64,000 bases of DNA from positions 27,019,564 to 27,083,563 of the forward strand of contig CAIIXF020000007.1 of the NCBI GenBank assembly GCA_903813345.2, given 5' to 3'. Positions within the stretch are counted from its first letter, which is position 1; every line of letters starts with the position of its first letter. Of this stretch, positions 44,337 through 56,089 are shown piece after piece. A program made the position numbers and the translations under genes. The DNA comes from Owenia fusiformis (Eukaryota; Annelida; Polychaeta; Sabellida; Oweniidae). The notes under the pieces were generated by a model that did not search any database, was not told where the DNA came from, and saw only the letters and a list, made by a program, of their open reading frames with translations.

Positions 44337-46745
44337 ATGAGTTCGATGGAAAGAAGATCTTTATTAATCCACCGAACAAAGATCGTTCAATTTGGGATAA
44401 ACAGAAGCCGTTTATTCGTCCGTCAGCACACACCCATAGCCAAACGTATTTTTACACCCACGTCGGGACTCACGTCCAACGCATTTCCCTCCAACCCAAA
44501 ATACGGATCAAATAAGACATTCCATGTATACATAGTCATAAAATATTAAGTGCCAAGTTGTTGAACTGTGATAGCTAGAGACACTAGAAATACTAGGTCG
44601 GGGAATATTTTTTGAAATATTTAAATGTTAAGAAAATAATCGACAGCCGCTCATTCTATTGTTTTCCAAGTTAATTTTCTAGTTAATTATGAAGACGAAG
44701 CTCTTTTAAATAGCGAAGTCATCAACGCAACACTGGCCACTGAAAGCAATGCTATAATGTTGAGTGGCGTTTTCCATGGCAACCATGATCCAATTAAAAT
44801 AGGCGACAGGCCCTTACGAACTTGGGTCGGGGGTTCGAGCTGTCAAAAGAGTCCTCCCCTTGGCAAAAAGCTGGCTACGGGCCTGGACGAGGCAAACTGA
44901 GTTGAGTTTATTTTATAGTTTTTGAACTATCTACAGCAAACAATGGTGAATGCCCCGTGCATTTATCCCATTACCAGACATGTAGATCATATAATAGTCT
45001 TGGTACGGGATAACCGTACATCATCCGATTCCAGTGAAACACTATTTATAAAATGTATAGTACCCGGTATCCCGGATAAAGTCTAGAGACAGAAGAAAAA
45101 TAAATCATATATAGGGCGAGGCATTCATTAGCGCAATACGCCATAATTTGAATTTTTCAATTAAAGAACGTTTTAAAATATTAATTTTTTGCAGGGCCTT
45201 GGTGTTAGCATTATCTTTTTATTACTTTAACGATCCACTTCGGTACATCGTTCATTTATCAATTAAGATAATTTCATTACGTCGATTGCAATGTAAAAAT
45301 ACACGTAATTGTATTTATTATATAGTAATACTTTAGAAAGTCGTGACAATTATATCGACAATTGCGGGTGATATATTTGATATGTTAATTTCAATAATCG
45401 ATAAATAAAGGAATATTCATTCAACCAAATATAGATCGAATAATGACAACAGGATGCTTACATTTGTACACAATCGATTCTATATTGATTGAATTTAAAT
45501 ATTTCACTTGATAAAGCATTATTTAAAGCCAAAACAAGAATACAGCTTTAAAATCGTTTGACGTTAAATGACTAAGTTTTCCCGGGGATTTAAATTCCAA
45601 ACCATTTCCTTTTGAATCGGTCTTTTTAGTTTTTTTTATAGTCAAAATAGTTATAATCAAATTGATTGCACGTCGCCAGCAAATATCTTTCATATTTATC
45701 CCCATATCACTGGTGATCCACTCGATTACGCTGGTTACCAAAACGAACCGTTTTGGTAACAAAATGTCGGAACGTCGAAGGCACGATTTTTCTTTTTTCC
45801 TGATTTCACGCGTTGTAGGCAGAATCCCCACGACGCTTTTTCTCACAACGTGTATCTGTATCATATGTTTTAGAAAATGTACATGTTTGCGAAAAATAGC
45901 TCAGAAGACAACAGAATCGTCGATTTACTTCCTCACTTAAGTTACATAAACGGTTTTTCGAAAAACAGTTAAGATCTGCACTTTTAACCCAAACCGTTTA
46001 TGTAACTTAAGTGAGGAAGTAAATCAACGATTCTGTTGTCTTCTGAACTATTTGTTCGCAAATATGTACAATTTCTTAAACATATGATACTGATACACGT
46101 TTGTGTTCAAAAATGTCGTGGGAATTCTGCCTACAACGTGTAAAATAAGGAAACGAGAAAAATCGTACCTTCGATGTTCCGACATTTTGTTACCAAAACG
46201 AACCGTTTTGGTAACCAGCGTAATCGAGTGGATCACCAGTGCATATACTGATTTTATCCAATGATTTCTAATACGCTAATTTCTCAGTCTTTCCGATTTA
46301 CCCGAGCCAAGGATCTTCCGGAGTGTCTTTGGGTGGACACCCATTTGCCTTCATTGCAAATGGTGTTTTCATAGAAAGGAAGCTGATATGAAATAGGCTA
46401 AAGCAAAATGACACTTCGCATCATATGATATACATCATATGAGTTTGGACCCAGCTGGTTTTCATAGTCTTCATCATAGAATTTGACATGGCATTAACTG
46501 TTTCAAAAAGATCATTTCAAAATCATTTGAAGTTCGAGTATCTTCGCAAAATCGAGAAAAATAGTACGATGTAGATTTTCTAAATCGATTTTGTTAAGTA
46601 ACGGCCACCGTGGAGCAAACGTGACTGCCAACCTCGCAGTTATAAACTATATATATAAATATAAACATACTTATTTATGATTTTTCAGACAGTTCCATGT
46701 ATTACAAATAACTAAATTGGCATACATTATACCGACTATGGGCCA
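44337..46745. other. Intergenic between convergent genes
   Basis: Holds the 534-bp fold-back element at 45708 and a possible transposon end at about 44810-44890 (CGGGCCTGGAC, ggttcgagctg). No protein-coding exon recognised. Confidence 0.6.
45708..46241. mobile_element. 534-bp fold-back element with 5-bp target duplication
   Basis: Left arm 45708-45956 and right arm 45991-46241 are near-perfect inverted copies starting CACTGGTGATCCACTCGATT. The loop is only ~34 bp. Flanked by CATAT at 45703-45707 and 46242-46246. Each arm contains its own hairpin, GTTACCAAAACG-AAC-CGTTTTGGTAAC. No transposase. Confidence 0.9.
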
Positions 46746-46910
46746 TTAAGGTATCCTTTTTACTGATGGGTGGAAGAAATTCACTTCCGGCTTTCCATAT
46801 CCCAATATTTCTCTTAGCTCCTTAGGGAGACAGTAGTACGATCTTCTCACACAGTCCTCACAAATACACTTGCCTTCTTTGTATGCCAACTCAAATGGCG
46901 ATTTCATAGA
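46746..46910 (-). CDS. VWA protein copy 1, exon 5 (C-terminus)
   Basis: Acceptor cttttttcag, phase 0, stop TAA at 46748-46746. 54 residues: SMKSPFELAYKEGKCICEDC then VRRSYYCLPKELREILGYGK and a tail ending VKRIP. Four cysteines (C-x-C-x2-C-x6-C). Confidence 0.93.
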   Translation of the reverse strand, partial: SMKSPFELAYKEGKCICEDCVRRSYYCLPKELREILGYGKPEVNFFHPSVKRIP

Positions 46911-49900
46911 CTGAAAAAAGGAAATTTCATCTGCATTTGTGAGACTTTAAATATCGTACGAGAATTTTTACCGGAAGGTAGGCCATCTTGTTACAAAGAC
47001 ACGGCGTCTTTGTATTATGATATCTGACACTCAGACTTGTCTTTTCATCGAATAGTTTCATTATCTGCGTTTCTCAAATCGCACTTCTAACGAGTAGCCA
47101 CTCCTAGAGTACAATTACCCCCCCCTTGTTCTTCATAAACCAAGTGGTTTGTGCCACATACGTTTATACTTACTTTCTCTTACACAGTTATCCTATGTGT
47201 CCCTTTGTAAACCCGTTAAGATGCTATTAAAACAAAATATCTGACTAAGCTTGTATTCGAGAATGAAACTAAAGTCTGTCAGCTAACGGATTAACCTACT
47301 ATTTTATGGGAAACTCATTTAAAAATGAATAGTACCTGCCACTATTCCAGTCATAATTAGATGAGTTAGCCATAAAAAAAGTATGTTATACCGTCAGCCG
47401 GCAGGTGAATTCGCGAATGCTACACAAGCCATCCAATTATTACGTGACAAGTATTTTGACCAATGGATTATTCAAATGAATGAAAAATCGAGCTACCTTT
47501 GAAGTGGGGTCCATAAACATGAAGGGACAGCCACAGCATCGTCTGTTGGAAGGATGGCACGCTGACATAGTGATGGGACAAGTTCTCTGGAAGGACGCAA
47601 ACTTCTTGCAGGGGTCCAGGTCGACCACAGGTGGTTCGGTTATTGGAGGATCTTAAAAGTGAATAAACTACTGTGTTGAATAGTATCCTGGGCAGCCACT
47701 AGAAATAGTGTTAATGTATATCTGTGGCTCTCCTTTCTTGAAGTTAACTATATGTCCCATTTTAAAGCTTAGTGGAATATCTTATGACGTACTAGTTTTC
47801 TTCATATTATGCTATCTCTATTTCTAAAGCTAAAGTTTGCAATATTTGTACTGTGGGATAGACAGCCTTAACTATCCCTTGGAATACACAACCATTTGAT
47901 AAAGGGGGGCCCCGATAAAGAGGGGCTCTGATTGTTATAGAAAGGATAACCAGAGACATGGGCCCGGATGAAAATCGCGCCAGAGTCCCTTAAGAAAACA
48001 TTAACTTAAGGACTCCGAGAATCTGATCGGACAAGCTTCGATTTTGACTTAATGTTCCCGGACCTCAGAGATACAATATAATTTTCAGTTATAATCCCAG
48101 TGTAAAAGGGTAGAAGGGCCTATCAAATTATGGTACTACTCTTCATATAAATCAATGGTCCTACTCTTCATTGATTTATATGGCGACCTCTTCCCTTATT
48201 ATCTTATACACAATCAGGGCCAGAAAGGGCCGTTTAGAAAGGGAACCATAATCCCTGGGGTTGGAGGGGGGGGGGGAGGGGGGGAGGGGGGGGGGTTAAA
48301 GTCACATTCATCCTTTACTTACCACAGAAACCTGCCAGGATTTCTTCTAAGGAATTAAGCAATTCGACGAAACCTTTGTTTATAAGGAAATTTTCTGTAG
48401 GCTGACTGGCGATCGCAGAGAATTCAGCAGACCCGTCTTTGTGTTTAGCGTTTGGTAAACTAACCACGAATACCTTAGCTCCAGTCTCTTCTTTTAGCGC
48501 CCTCGCTTCTTTTTTAGTGTCCCCGGCTTTGGATGCAGGAAACGTTGCACCATCAGTGATAACCAGTACGACCTTTTGTATCGGAGGATTCAAAATTCCC
48601 ATTGGATCCCGAAGACCCTTAGCGCTTGTAAGTTGCAATGTTTTAGCTGACCTGAGAGCTAAATCTGTTCTAGTACCACATCTCGGCCTAAAGTCATTTT
48701 CAGGGTGAATATCCATTTTCGTGATGTGGTCAACAATAGGACCTGATGAGGAGTAGGTATTCAAAAAGAATTCGTCATAGACGAACTTATCAAATGTTAC
48801 AAGGCCCAACTGAAATGAATTAAATACATTTTTTCCATGACAAACACTAAAATACTATTTGCTCGTTCATTCAAAAACCACCCGACCACTTTAAGCTTGA
48901 GCTCTTGATGTCGCATACAATACAAAACAAGCAAACAACAATAATAAAAACTCTACTTGTGCTTTCTCCGGTGAAGGACCAATATCCAAGCGATCGGCAA
49001 AGTTTATCATGAATTCATGCACGATTGTCTTGTTTGTCGGAGAGATGCTGCAAGATATATCCAGAATAACGACAATATCAACACCACACTCCACTAAAAA
49101 GAAAACATAAGTGCCAAAGTTATTCCTAAAATAAATGTTAAACCTGTAAGTTATTCTAATAGTGTTTTTTAACATTCTTGTCTGAACCATGGGCTTTCAA
49201 TTAGCGTTGAGTTGAAAGCCATGTCTGAACCGATTGACGAAAAATAAGCATATTTAAAAAAAACGCAACCCAAAGAAATCGCTAATTATGTTCATATTTT
49301 CAGGAAATAAAGAAGAGACTGTGTATGAACAGCTCCTGTAAATGGTTAGTTGTAAAACATGATGCCTTGGACACCTGCTCAAAAGACAGTTGTACGAGGA
49401 AAATACGAAAAACGCAGTCAGGGGTGACAGCAACCGCGAGAAAATTAAATAACTTCCTAACCATAGTGTTTTGGCTAGATTCAAATTTGGCACAAATCAT
49501 CTTCATTTATTGTATTTATTGAATGAGGATAATTTGTGCCAAATCTGAAGTGCCAAAACACCATGGTTAGAAAGTTATTTGGTTTTATTGCTGTGGCAGT
49601 CACCTCTGACTGCGTTTTCATATTTTCCTAGTACAACTGTCATTTGAGCAGGTGTCCAAGGCATCATGTTTTATAACTTACTGACAACAGTAAAAATGAA
49701 CATAATTGAATTCATATTTTCCAAGATATATATATATATATAGTGATTTTCCATTCACGTTTTTCATATTTTGCTAGTACAACTGTCTTTTGAGAAAGTG
49801 TCCAAGATAACATGTTTTACAACTAACTAACAACAGGGGCTATACATACACAGTCTCTTCTTTCTTTCCTGAAAATAGGAACATAATTGGATTAGTATTT

Positions 49901-51785
49901 TCCAAGATATTGCGATTTCTTTGGGTTGCGTTTTTTGAACACCCTGTAAGTGTTAACCCTCGGTGATCGGAAAAGGGGAGTAGGCAATTTCTGCAAGAAA
50001 ATTCAACAAATCTGGAATATTTATTCTTTTAAGAAAAAGTCTACTATTGAATTGCTCAATGGATCTTATATATGTTCATTACAGGTCATGTAGACCATTT
50101 TTGCTTGATTTATAGCAAAAACATTGACTTATGCACGTTAGTGGCCATGCGCCTTTTTAACTTACGGGACGCGTACGTGGGCGTGTAGAATTATTGTCCT
50201 CTAGGCTTCGGTTCCCTTCTTCGTAATATTTACTTGCCGGATAGAGTGTAAAGGTATAAAAGTCACCAGATAAAGTTTAAAAATATGTTTTTATCATTCA
50301 TTTACTATTGTCATGACTTATTTTAGAAATTTAAAAAAAATATATATATTTCTCAAATATTCAAATTTCCCGCTATTTTCAAATAAAAGTTAGAACTTTT
50401 CTAATTACCAATTTCCCATTGACTTCCATACAAATGCTTTGCTAGGTATGAAATACTATACAGTGCAAAACGCATTCTTTACTTTGCTCGATGCAACAGA
50501 AGATACGAATTACAATATGAAAGGAAGTGAGCTTTGTCACTTCAAAAGTTTCTCGGGTTTTCTTGGATATTCAAAAATACTGCAGTCAGAAGATATTTCA
50601 CGTTTACAGTAAGCTTAGTGCCCTTTGGTATCAAAACAGGAGGTTTGATTTTCACTAAGGTGATGAATGCAAATTATCTTTTTAACACGACCAATGCAAA
50701 GATTGAACAAAGGACACTTTATTTCAATAATAAAATGTCATGCCACTTTAATGTTTTAGCATATTAAAACTATTTTGTAACCTCAGTGATATCATCGTGA
50801 CATCACTCAGGTGGCAAAAACTTTTTGAAAAAATTAAAACATTTTTTCTATGTCAATCCTTTCTAAATATGTTAAACTTTAAAAATAAACCAACGTTGAT
50901 TGTCTAATCAGATTATTAAAGGACGACGTTTTAAATATGATTGTATTTTCGGTTTTTATGAGAACTAATATTTTGAAACGCATTTTTCAATTTTCATGCA
51001 TCGATGAGTTCATTTCTCGCTTATTCGTGAAGCAGTTTTCTTAATTATTCGGCAAAATACGTGAGTATGAATGCTATATACATTGGTGTGAAGTATCAGT
51101 TATTAAAATATACGTGTGGCCTCTTAAAATTAGTTTTAAATATAATTCATGATTTTTTGAACAATAAGTCCTTCAAAAATCAAAAATGAACACATATCAC
51201 ACTTTGATAACATTGGGTAAGACTACATACTCGTATAACAATATACACCAAAGTGGTTTAAACTTTATATGAGACCTTTAACACGGGTGTTAAAACACGA
51301 ATATACCATCATGAACACATGCTTTGAGGATCCGCGTTGTTTGAACCTACCGCCGAGCACACTTATACATAAGACCCGTTACACAGTCATGATACCGCCG
51401 GGCAAGCTCACTGCATCATCGGGTCTGCTTTACCCCCGTGTTAAAGGAAAATTGTATGTCCCTGGGGAAAAACTAGTGAGAGTAGACAGTAGACAGTAAT
51501 CACACGTTCTCTAAAAACGTTTAGCTAAACCTCCCGGATAATTTACGAATAATTGAAACTTACACTGGATTTTCTGGGAGTCTACCACCATTGGGCCCAG
51601 TACCATGATACAACCCAACGCCAACAACTTCAACATCTTGACACTTCTAAATAAAAATAACTATATGAATACCTTTAAAACACACTTCACTCATTATTCG
51701 AGATGAAAATCATTAAGTTTATTGTATGTGTAATCCGAAATGAAAAGTATAATAACGTACCTGTTTTCGATTCTGTCTATGTATG
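46746..51785 (-). CDS. Secreted VWA-domain protein with Cys-rich C-terminus, copy 1 (whole gene)
   Basis: Five coding exons on the minus strand (51636-51564, 49093-48957, 48809-48323, 47651-47497, 46910-46746) sum to 1017 nt, 338 residues. Residues 1-20 are a signal peptide (MLKLLALGCIMVLGPMVVDS, cleavage near Gln21). Residues 27-231 are a von Willebrand factor A domain with a complete MIDAS: D36-x-S38-x-S40 in DISCS, T116 in GTRTD, D156 in VITDG. The last 106 residues hold ten cysteines in a pattern I cannot assign: C-x9-C-x6-C-x6-CC-x-C, then C-x-C-x2-C-x6-C. Likely an extracellular matrix or adhesion/biomineral-type protein; the role is inference. It has a close tandem paralogue at 55922-62775. 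Confidence 0.92.
47497..47651 (-). CDS. VWA protein copy 1, exon 4 (Cys-rich)
   Basis: Acceptor cacttttaag, donor TCAAAG|gtagct. The first two bases complete Asp. It encodes DPPITEPPVVDLDPC, then KKFASFQRTCPITMSACHPS and NRRCCGCPFMFMDPTSK. Six cysteines. Over its last ~120 bp it differs from copy 2 at a single, synonymous position. Confidence 0.94.
48099..48262. mobile_element. Second, degraded copy of the ACCGGTGTAAAA MITE
   Basis: GTGTAAAAGGG start, then GATTTATATGGCGACCTC, CAGGGCCAGAAAGGGCCG, CCATAATCCCTGGGG in the same order as 53353-53526. The right end is replaced by the poly-G tract. Confidence 0.7.
48245..48296 (+). repeat. Long poly-G tract (poly-C in the VWA1 intron)
   Basis: Almost pure G over ~35 bp, about 28 bp past the donor of VWA copy 1 exon 3 on the gene's own strand, where it reads as poly-C. 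Absent from copy 2. Confidence 0.9.
48323..48809 (-). CDS. VWA protein copy 1, exon 3 (main VWA exon)
   Basis: Acceptor aattcatttcag, donor TGTG|gtaagt. 487 nt, phase 0 in, one base out. Residues 71-232: LGLVTFDKFVYDEFF, the MIDAS Thr in CGTRTDLALRSAK, and IQKVVLVITDGATFP with the MIDAS Asp; it ends EILAGFCG. About 85% identical to copy 2 (roughly 25 differences in 162 residues). Confidence 0.95.
48957..49093 (-). CDS. VWA protein copy 1, exon 2
   Basis: Acceptor gttttctttttag, donor GCACAA|gtagag. 137 nt. Begins LECGVDIVVILDISCSISPT with the DxSxS metal motif; continues NKTIVHEFMINFADRLDIGP, SPEKAQ. The junction to exon 3 restores the VWA strand (AQ|LGLVTF). Confidence 0.94.
49256..49944. 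mobile_element. Fold-back element in VWA1 intron 1
   Basis: The left arm from AAAAACGCAACCCAAAGAAA (about 49259) to about 49500 is complemented by sequence ending TTTCTTTGGGTTGCGTTTTT at about 49917-49938. The right side is internally duplicated (GTACAACTGTCWTTTGAG occurs twice), with a TA microsatellite at 49725-49741. It ends GAACACCCTGTA, a mariner-like terminus missing on the left. Confidence 0.75.
50411..50455 (-). repeat. Empty-site relative of the 15168-16659 insertion
   Basis: On the minus strand it reads TTTCATACCTAGCAAAGCAT, TTGTATGGAAGTCAATGGGA. This matches the two flanks of the 1.5-kb transposon joined at a single ATACC. Confidence 0.75.
51275..51447. mobile_element. 173-bp MITE with CCTTTAACACGGG ends
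   Basis: CCTTTAACACGGG at 51275-51287 and its complement at 51435-51447. GC-rich noncoding interior. Lies in VWA1 intron 1 close to exon 1. Confidence 0.65.
51564..51646 (-). CDS. VWA protein copy 1, ATG exon (signal peptide)
   Basis: ATG at 51636-51634; coding 51636-51564 (73 nt, 24 residues plus one base), donor CAGT|gtaagt. An acceptor tatttag lies 10 nt upstream, giving a 10-nt UTR piece (51637-51646, AAGTGTCAAG). Copy 2 has the same arrangement (AAGTGTTAAT), supporting a spliced 5' UTR. The peptide has a basic residue, a hydrophobic core and a Ser-Gln cleavage region. Confidence 0.9.
51761..51785 (-). other. VWA1 noncoding first exon (5' UTR)
   Basis: Ends ATCGAAAACAG|gtacgt (donor at 51760). 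The start is set from the TATA box, so it is approximate. The following intron is only 114 bp (51760-51647). Confidence 0.6.
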
Positions 51786-51810
51786 TGGGTCGAGATAAGA
51801 TGACCGATAC

Positions 51811-51818
51811 TATTTATA
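51811..51818 (-). promoter_or_regulatory. TATA box of VWA copy 1
   Basis: TATAAATA on the minus strand, about 50 bp upstream of the first donor. The equivalent box in copy 2 is at 62801-62808. Confidence 0.65.
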
Positions 51819-53352
51819 CTATATATAACTGTCCTATTAATATATGCAGTCTTCTGTCTCTTTCCCCGGTGACGACAACGTATAAACTAAACTCAATTTG
51901 GATTTGGGTGAAATCATCAAATAGAAAACAAATAAATTTTAGAATTTTAAACGTTTTCTGTCTTGATATATTAGAAATATAAAAATTAGTATGCAAATGT
52001 ATGCATATTCGTCAATGTTATACAATATGGACCCTAGTTTCATTTCTGATTTATTAAAATGAAATTTTAATCCAATACACATACAATTTTCATCTTTCGA
52101 TATTTTCAAGGGCATCTATTCAATGGTCTAGAGGATTGTAGATGATAAAATTCATTAATCTCGATTTGAAACAGTAAATCTTCAGTCAATACATAACATA
52201 TATATTGATAAAACAAATAAGCTTCTGATGTTGCATCTTCTTACGTGTAGTCGATGAAATGTAATATTTCTAACTCTCTCTTTTCAATTTGCAAAAATAG
52301 TCGAGTGTGATGTTTTTCTTTTGATTTAAAATCTTAAAATCTTATCACTTCTACAAAACATAGTATGCAAACACAAGAGGTAACTAACAAGTCAGAAAAA
52401 ATAAAATCCGCAATAAACCTGAGACCATCATTTTATGTTAGTCTCAGCTCAAACTATGATTTAAGTCACAAAAAACAATGTTACACCCTTCCCCTCTTGA
52501 CAACTTCAAGGAACCATTGTCAAAATACAAAAAATTATGACACAAGATCAAAAAACACACGCAAGAGTTCACATATTCTGCCATCAAAAAGTCATTGGTT
52601 CAAGTATACCACATAGAACACCTCAACTGACAAAATCCAATAGTCTTAGTCGTCGAAAGGTCAACATTCATTCGCAAAGCCGCAGCCATAGGCCACATAA
52701 CACAATAATTCACAATGGACGCAGGGACTGTAATTTATTAATTGCATTGTCCAAAATTGTTCATATTATTCCAAAAATATCGTTAAATATCAAAACGGTT
52801 GAAGAATCATTTCATAATGTACACATTTTGGAACTTGACGGTTTCAAAAGATAGTTTCAGTCTTCTGAAAGTGGATTATCTAACAATGTTGGTTAATGAA
52901 TATAGTCTTTAGAATGTAAATGCCATCAAAAATACTAATAAAACGATAGCATATTAACCTTGAAGGACATGCCCTTTGACCCCAAGCGATATTAAGTCTT
53001 ACTTAAAATGAATTCAAAGAATATATAGTTAACATATTGGTACATCTAAGGTTAACCATGATGAAACTTTTGTAACATACAAAAAATATAGGACATTTAA
53101 GGATTTAATTGGATGTATTAGTAGGGACATCATATTCTAGACAACAAGTAATACGATGAACAAGAACAGTATGTGAATAAGAAAAACGCCAAAAATCGAG
53201 ATGAATCGAGACTTATTCCCAGTTCCCGCGATAGGATAAGTTCTAATCTATCAGTCAGAAAACATTTCCGTGTTTGGTTAGAAAGAGAATTTCTAGAGAT
53301 GGCGGTAAGAGTTGACGGTGATCGAGTATGTTGAGCAGAATAGTTTTCTAAA

Positions 53353-53526
53353 ACCGGTGTAAAAGGGGAGGTGGTCCTGTCAAATGTTGGTACTACTCTC
53401 TATTGATTTATATGGTGACCTAATCACAATTATTTTCCTTATTATTTATACACAGTCAGGGCCAGTAAGGGCCGCAAGGAAAGGGGACCATAATCCCCAG
53501 GGGACCAAAGTTTATTTTACACCGGT
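53353..53526. mobile_element. MITE with ACCGGTGTAAAA ends
   Basis: ACCGGTGTAA at 53353-53362 and TTACACCGGT at 53517-53526 are inverted. The interior (TATTGATTTATATGG, CAGGGCCAGTAAGGGCCG) is shared with a second, truncated copy at about 48099-48262 in VWA1 intron 3. Confidence 0.7.
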
Positions 53527-54369
53527 AACTCTACTATGGTAGCCCTCTCCAGGTTCATTTATCTTAAAATCCATATGGTCACCGAATCATTATCTTGTAA
53601 TGGCAAGCTAGACGAGACAAAATTTTCTATCAACGCTTCGAATAATATTTTGTTAATATCTGGCGTGTTAACTTATATCATAGTTTGTTATTTCACATCA
53701 AGATAAATAATGATAAAGTAGGAATATGCTTAAATCGATTAAAACATCACAACGACGCGTTATATACGAAAACTAACAAGTGAGACTTTGCGCAAACGAA
53801 GGTGGTATGCAAGAGACGTAATATGTCAGTCACCGCTAAAGCTCTCTGGGGCTTTCCTTCTCTTGTATAAAGTAAGACATTTTGAGCCAAAGTAAGCATC
53901 TTTTAATTATCATCCCGGGATTATCATGCTTCATAGATTCCTGCCAACAAATAAGCAGCTGTGTAGCTAGGAAGAAAAACGACGAAGAGAAAAATATTTC
54001 CAAGCGACGGCGCTGCCTCATCATGGAGCTCTTCAAAAATTATTTCCATTATTCAGATTTTAAATGGCGGCTATGTAACTTAGTCAGAAAAATACGAATG
54101 TAAATTATTTGTTTGGATAACGAACGTAGACACCAATAAAATACGAGCTTATTTAGTTCGATGGCAATAGAACATGATGATGTTACGTGCATAATTGAAT
54201 AAAAAATTGATAAAAGTTATAGATCTTTGAATTTTCAACTCATCATACATGAATATTTCTCAAAGAATGTCTTAGCTATGATATAGCCACCATGCCTTTG
54301 TTTGAATTGAGTTGTATCAAAAAGTAAAAGTCTTTTCTGGGTCACCGCGAATGGCATGATTTCCTCGAG

Positions 54370-54690
54370 TCTCTTCAGTTGCAGGGCAACCATACTGGGA
54401 CCGATTCGTGTCGTTCCACTACTGCCCTTGGTGGGGGCCCGCTACCATACTGTATGACTCCCGGAGTCTACCAAAGCACGTTAGTGGAGGAACCAACCAC
54501 AGTCTCACAATCTGTCTCCGACAAAAGCGGTCAGAGAACCAACCCAAGCCAAGGGCCAGTATACGGTTGGACCTTCGGACCGGGTGTCCGTAGTGACAAT
54601 GATCAACAACTCCGTACCTGGGGCTCGAACGCGGGACCTCCGTATCCCCCGGTACATTCTACCACAGTCTAACCCGCTCGGCCAAACTGC
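54370..54690 (-). mobile_element. tRNA-derived SINE
   Basis: On the minus strand a tRNA-like head carries box A TGGCCGAGCGGGTTAGACTG (54684-54665) and box B GGTCCCGCGTTCGAGCCCC (54638-54620), the spacing of a class II tRNA (Ser/Leu-like). It continues without a tRNA 3' end into a GC-rich body reaching about 54370. GC content is far above its surroundings. Confidence 0.75.
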
Positions 54691-55324
54691 TCAGGTGTCT
54701 AAACTGCTCAAAAAAGTAATATTTGTTCTACTATTTTGCTTGAATGAACCAGAACTTATAACAATCTTATTTTCTAAACCATTTGTTTTGAATTACTAGC
54801 TAATTACAAACAACGACAATCACCACGCGCAAATGCATGCGTAATTGGCTACTTCGCGTAATTGCGCCTTCTGAGATCACATATGCAACAGGGGAACAAA
54901 TGCGAATTCGATTATTAAAACATTTTAATTTTGAATCAATCAATTTCAGCGTTCATAAGCATTAGGGTTTGTTTCAGTCGGGGATTTATAATATAAGAAC
55001 TCATAAAAAGTTCATTCTAATTGTGCAGTAACCACAACGCGACATTTTTAGAATAATCGTGTACATCGTTTAAAAAATTCATAGATCATCCGATATTTTA
55101 GATCAATGTTTGTCACATGTACTTGCTTTTGAAATTCGCCTTCTTGAAAACTTACTGACTTGATAATAGACAAATGCAAAATTATAAAAATGCAAGTACA
55201 CGTCAAAATCTAGCCCTTTGGCCTCGATAAGATATACTTGTTAAAATGTGCATAAGCCTCGTATCATTCGAGGGCACAGTTACATTGTGTTTGGGTTAAC
55301 GATATGTGGTTATTTATGAGACGT

Positions 55325-55735
55325 TTGTAGTCTTGGTATTCCTTTAGAGTTTGATTCATTGGCATTGTAGTCTTGTCATTATTCTAGAATTAAATTTGCT
55401 GGCATTGATAGTCTTGTCATTATTCTAGAGTTTAAGTCATTGGCATTGGTAGTCTTGTCATTATTCTAGAGTTTAAGTCATTGGCATTGGTAGTCTTGTC
55501 ATTATTCTAGAGTTTAAGTCATTGGCATTGGTAGTCTTGTCATTATTCTAGAGTTTAAGTCATTGGCATTGGTAGTCTTGTCATTATTCTAGAGTTTAAG
55601 TCATTGGCATTGGTAGTCTTGTCATTATTCCAGAGTTTAAGTCATTGGCATTGGTAGTCTTGTCATTATTCTAGAGTTTAAGTCATTGGCATTGGTAGTC
55701 TTGTCATTAAAATATTCTAGAGTTGAATTCAAAAG
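55325..55735 (+). repeat. 41-bp minisatellite
   Basis: About nine to ten copies of TAGTCTTGTCATTATTCTAG plus AGTTTAAGTCATTGGCATTGG, the central ones nearly identical. Confidence 0.95.
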
Positions 55736-55893
55736 GAAGAACACTAGAGTCATACTTTAGGACTTGACGATAATCATGCCAAAGGATGCGTCGATCAAAA
55801 TTCCGGGTTCTAAGTTATTAAGGTAAAACAACTCCTACTAAGTGTGCAAACATAATAATAATACACTTCTTGTTTCACTACAATACAGTTCAG

Positions 55894-55899
55894 TTTATT
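55894..55899 (-). terminator. Polyadenylation signal AATAAA of VWA copy 2
   Basis: AATAAA on the minus strand, 22 bp past the stop codon of VWA copy 2. The short distance makes it plausible, not certain. Confidence 0.4.
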
Positions 55900-55921
55900 A
55901 CAAATATTTATGTACAATATC

Positions 55922-56089
55922 CTAAGGTTTCATCCTTTTTACGGATGGGTGGAAATAATTCACTTCCGGTTTTCCATATCCCAATATATCTCTTAGTTCC
56001 TTAGGGAGACAGTAGTACGATCTTCTCACACATTCCTCACAAATACACTTGCCTTCTTTGTATGCCAACTCAAATGGTGTTTTCATAGA
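55922..56089 (-). CDS. VWA protein copy 2, exon 5 (C-terminus)
   Basis: Acceptor gtctattctag, stop TAG at 55924-55922. 55 residues, SMKTPFELAYKEGKCICEEC, VRRSYYCLPKELRDILGYGK, tail ending VKRMKP. Conservative differences from copy 1. Confidence 0.93.
   Translation of the reverse strand, partial: SMKTPFELAYKEGKCICEECVRRSYYCLPKELRDILGYGKPEVNYFHPSVKRMKP

Larger units (their letters stand above)
51819..55921. other. Intergenic between the two VWA genes
   Basis: Contains the MITE at 53353-53525, the SINE at 54370-54690 and the 41-bp minisatellite at 55325-55735. Small open frames around 52365-52850 and 53836-54100 have no recognisable similarity. Confidence 0.6.

Noticed and set aside
53836-54036. 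Hydrophobic minus-strand frame that could be a membrane peptide
   Set aside because: Single short frame in intergenic DNA; poly-Phe from a T-rich run; no promoter or splice evidence.
54620-54690. Functional tRNA gene (minus strand)
   Set aside because: A and B boxes exist, but the acceptor stem is not closed and a GC-rich body follows; better read as a SINE head.
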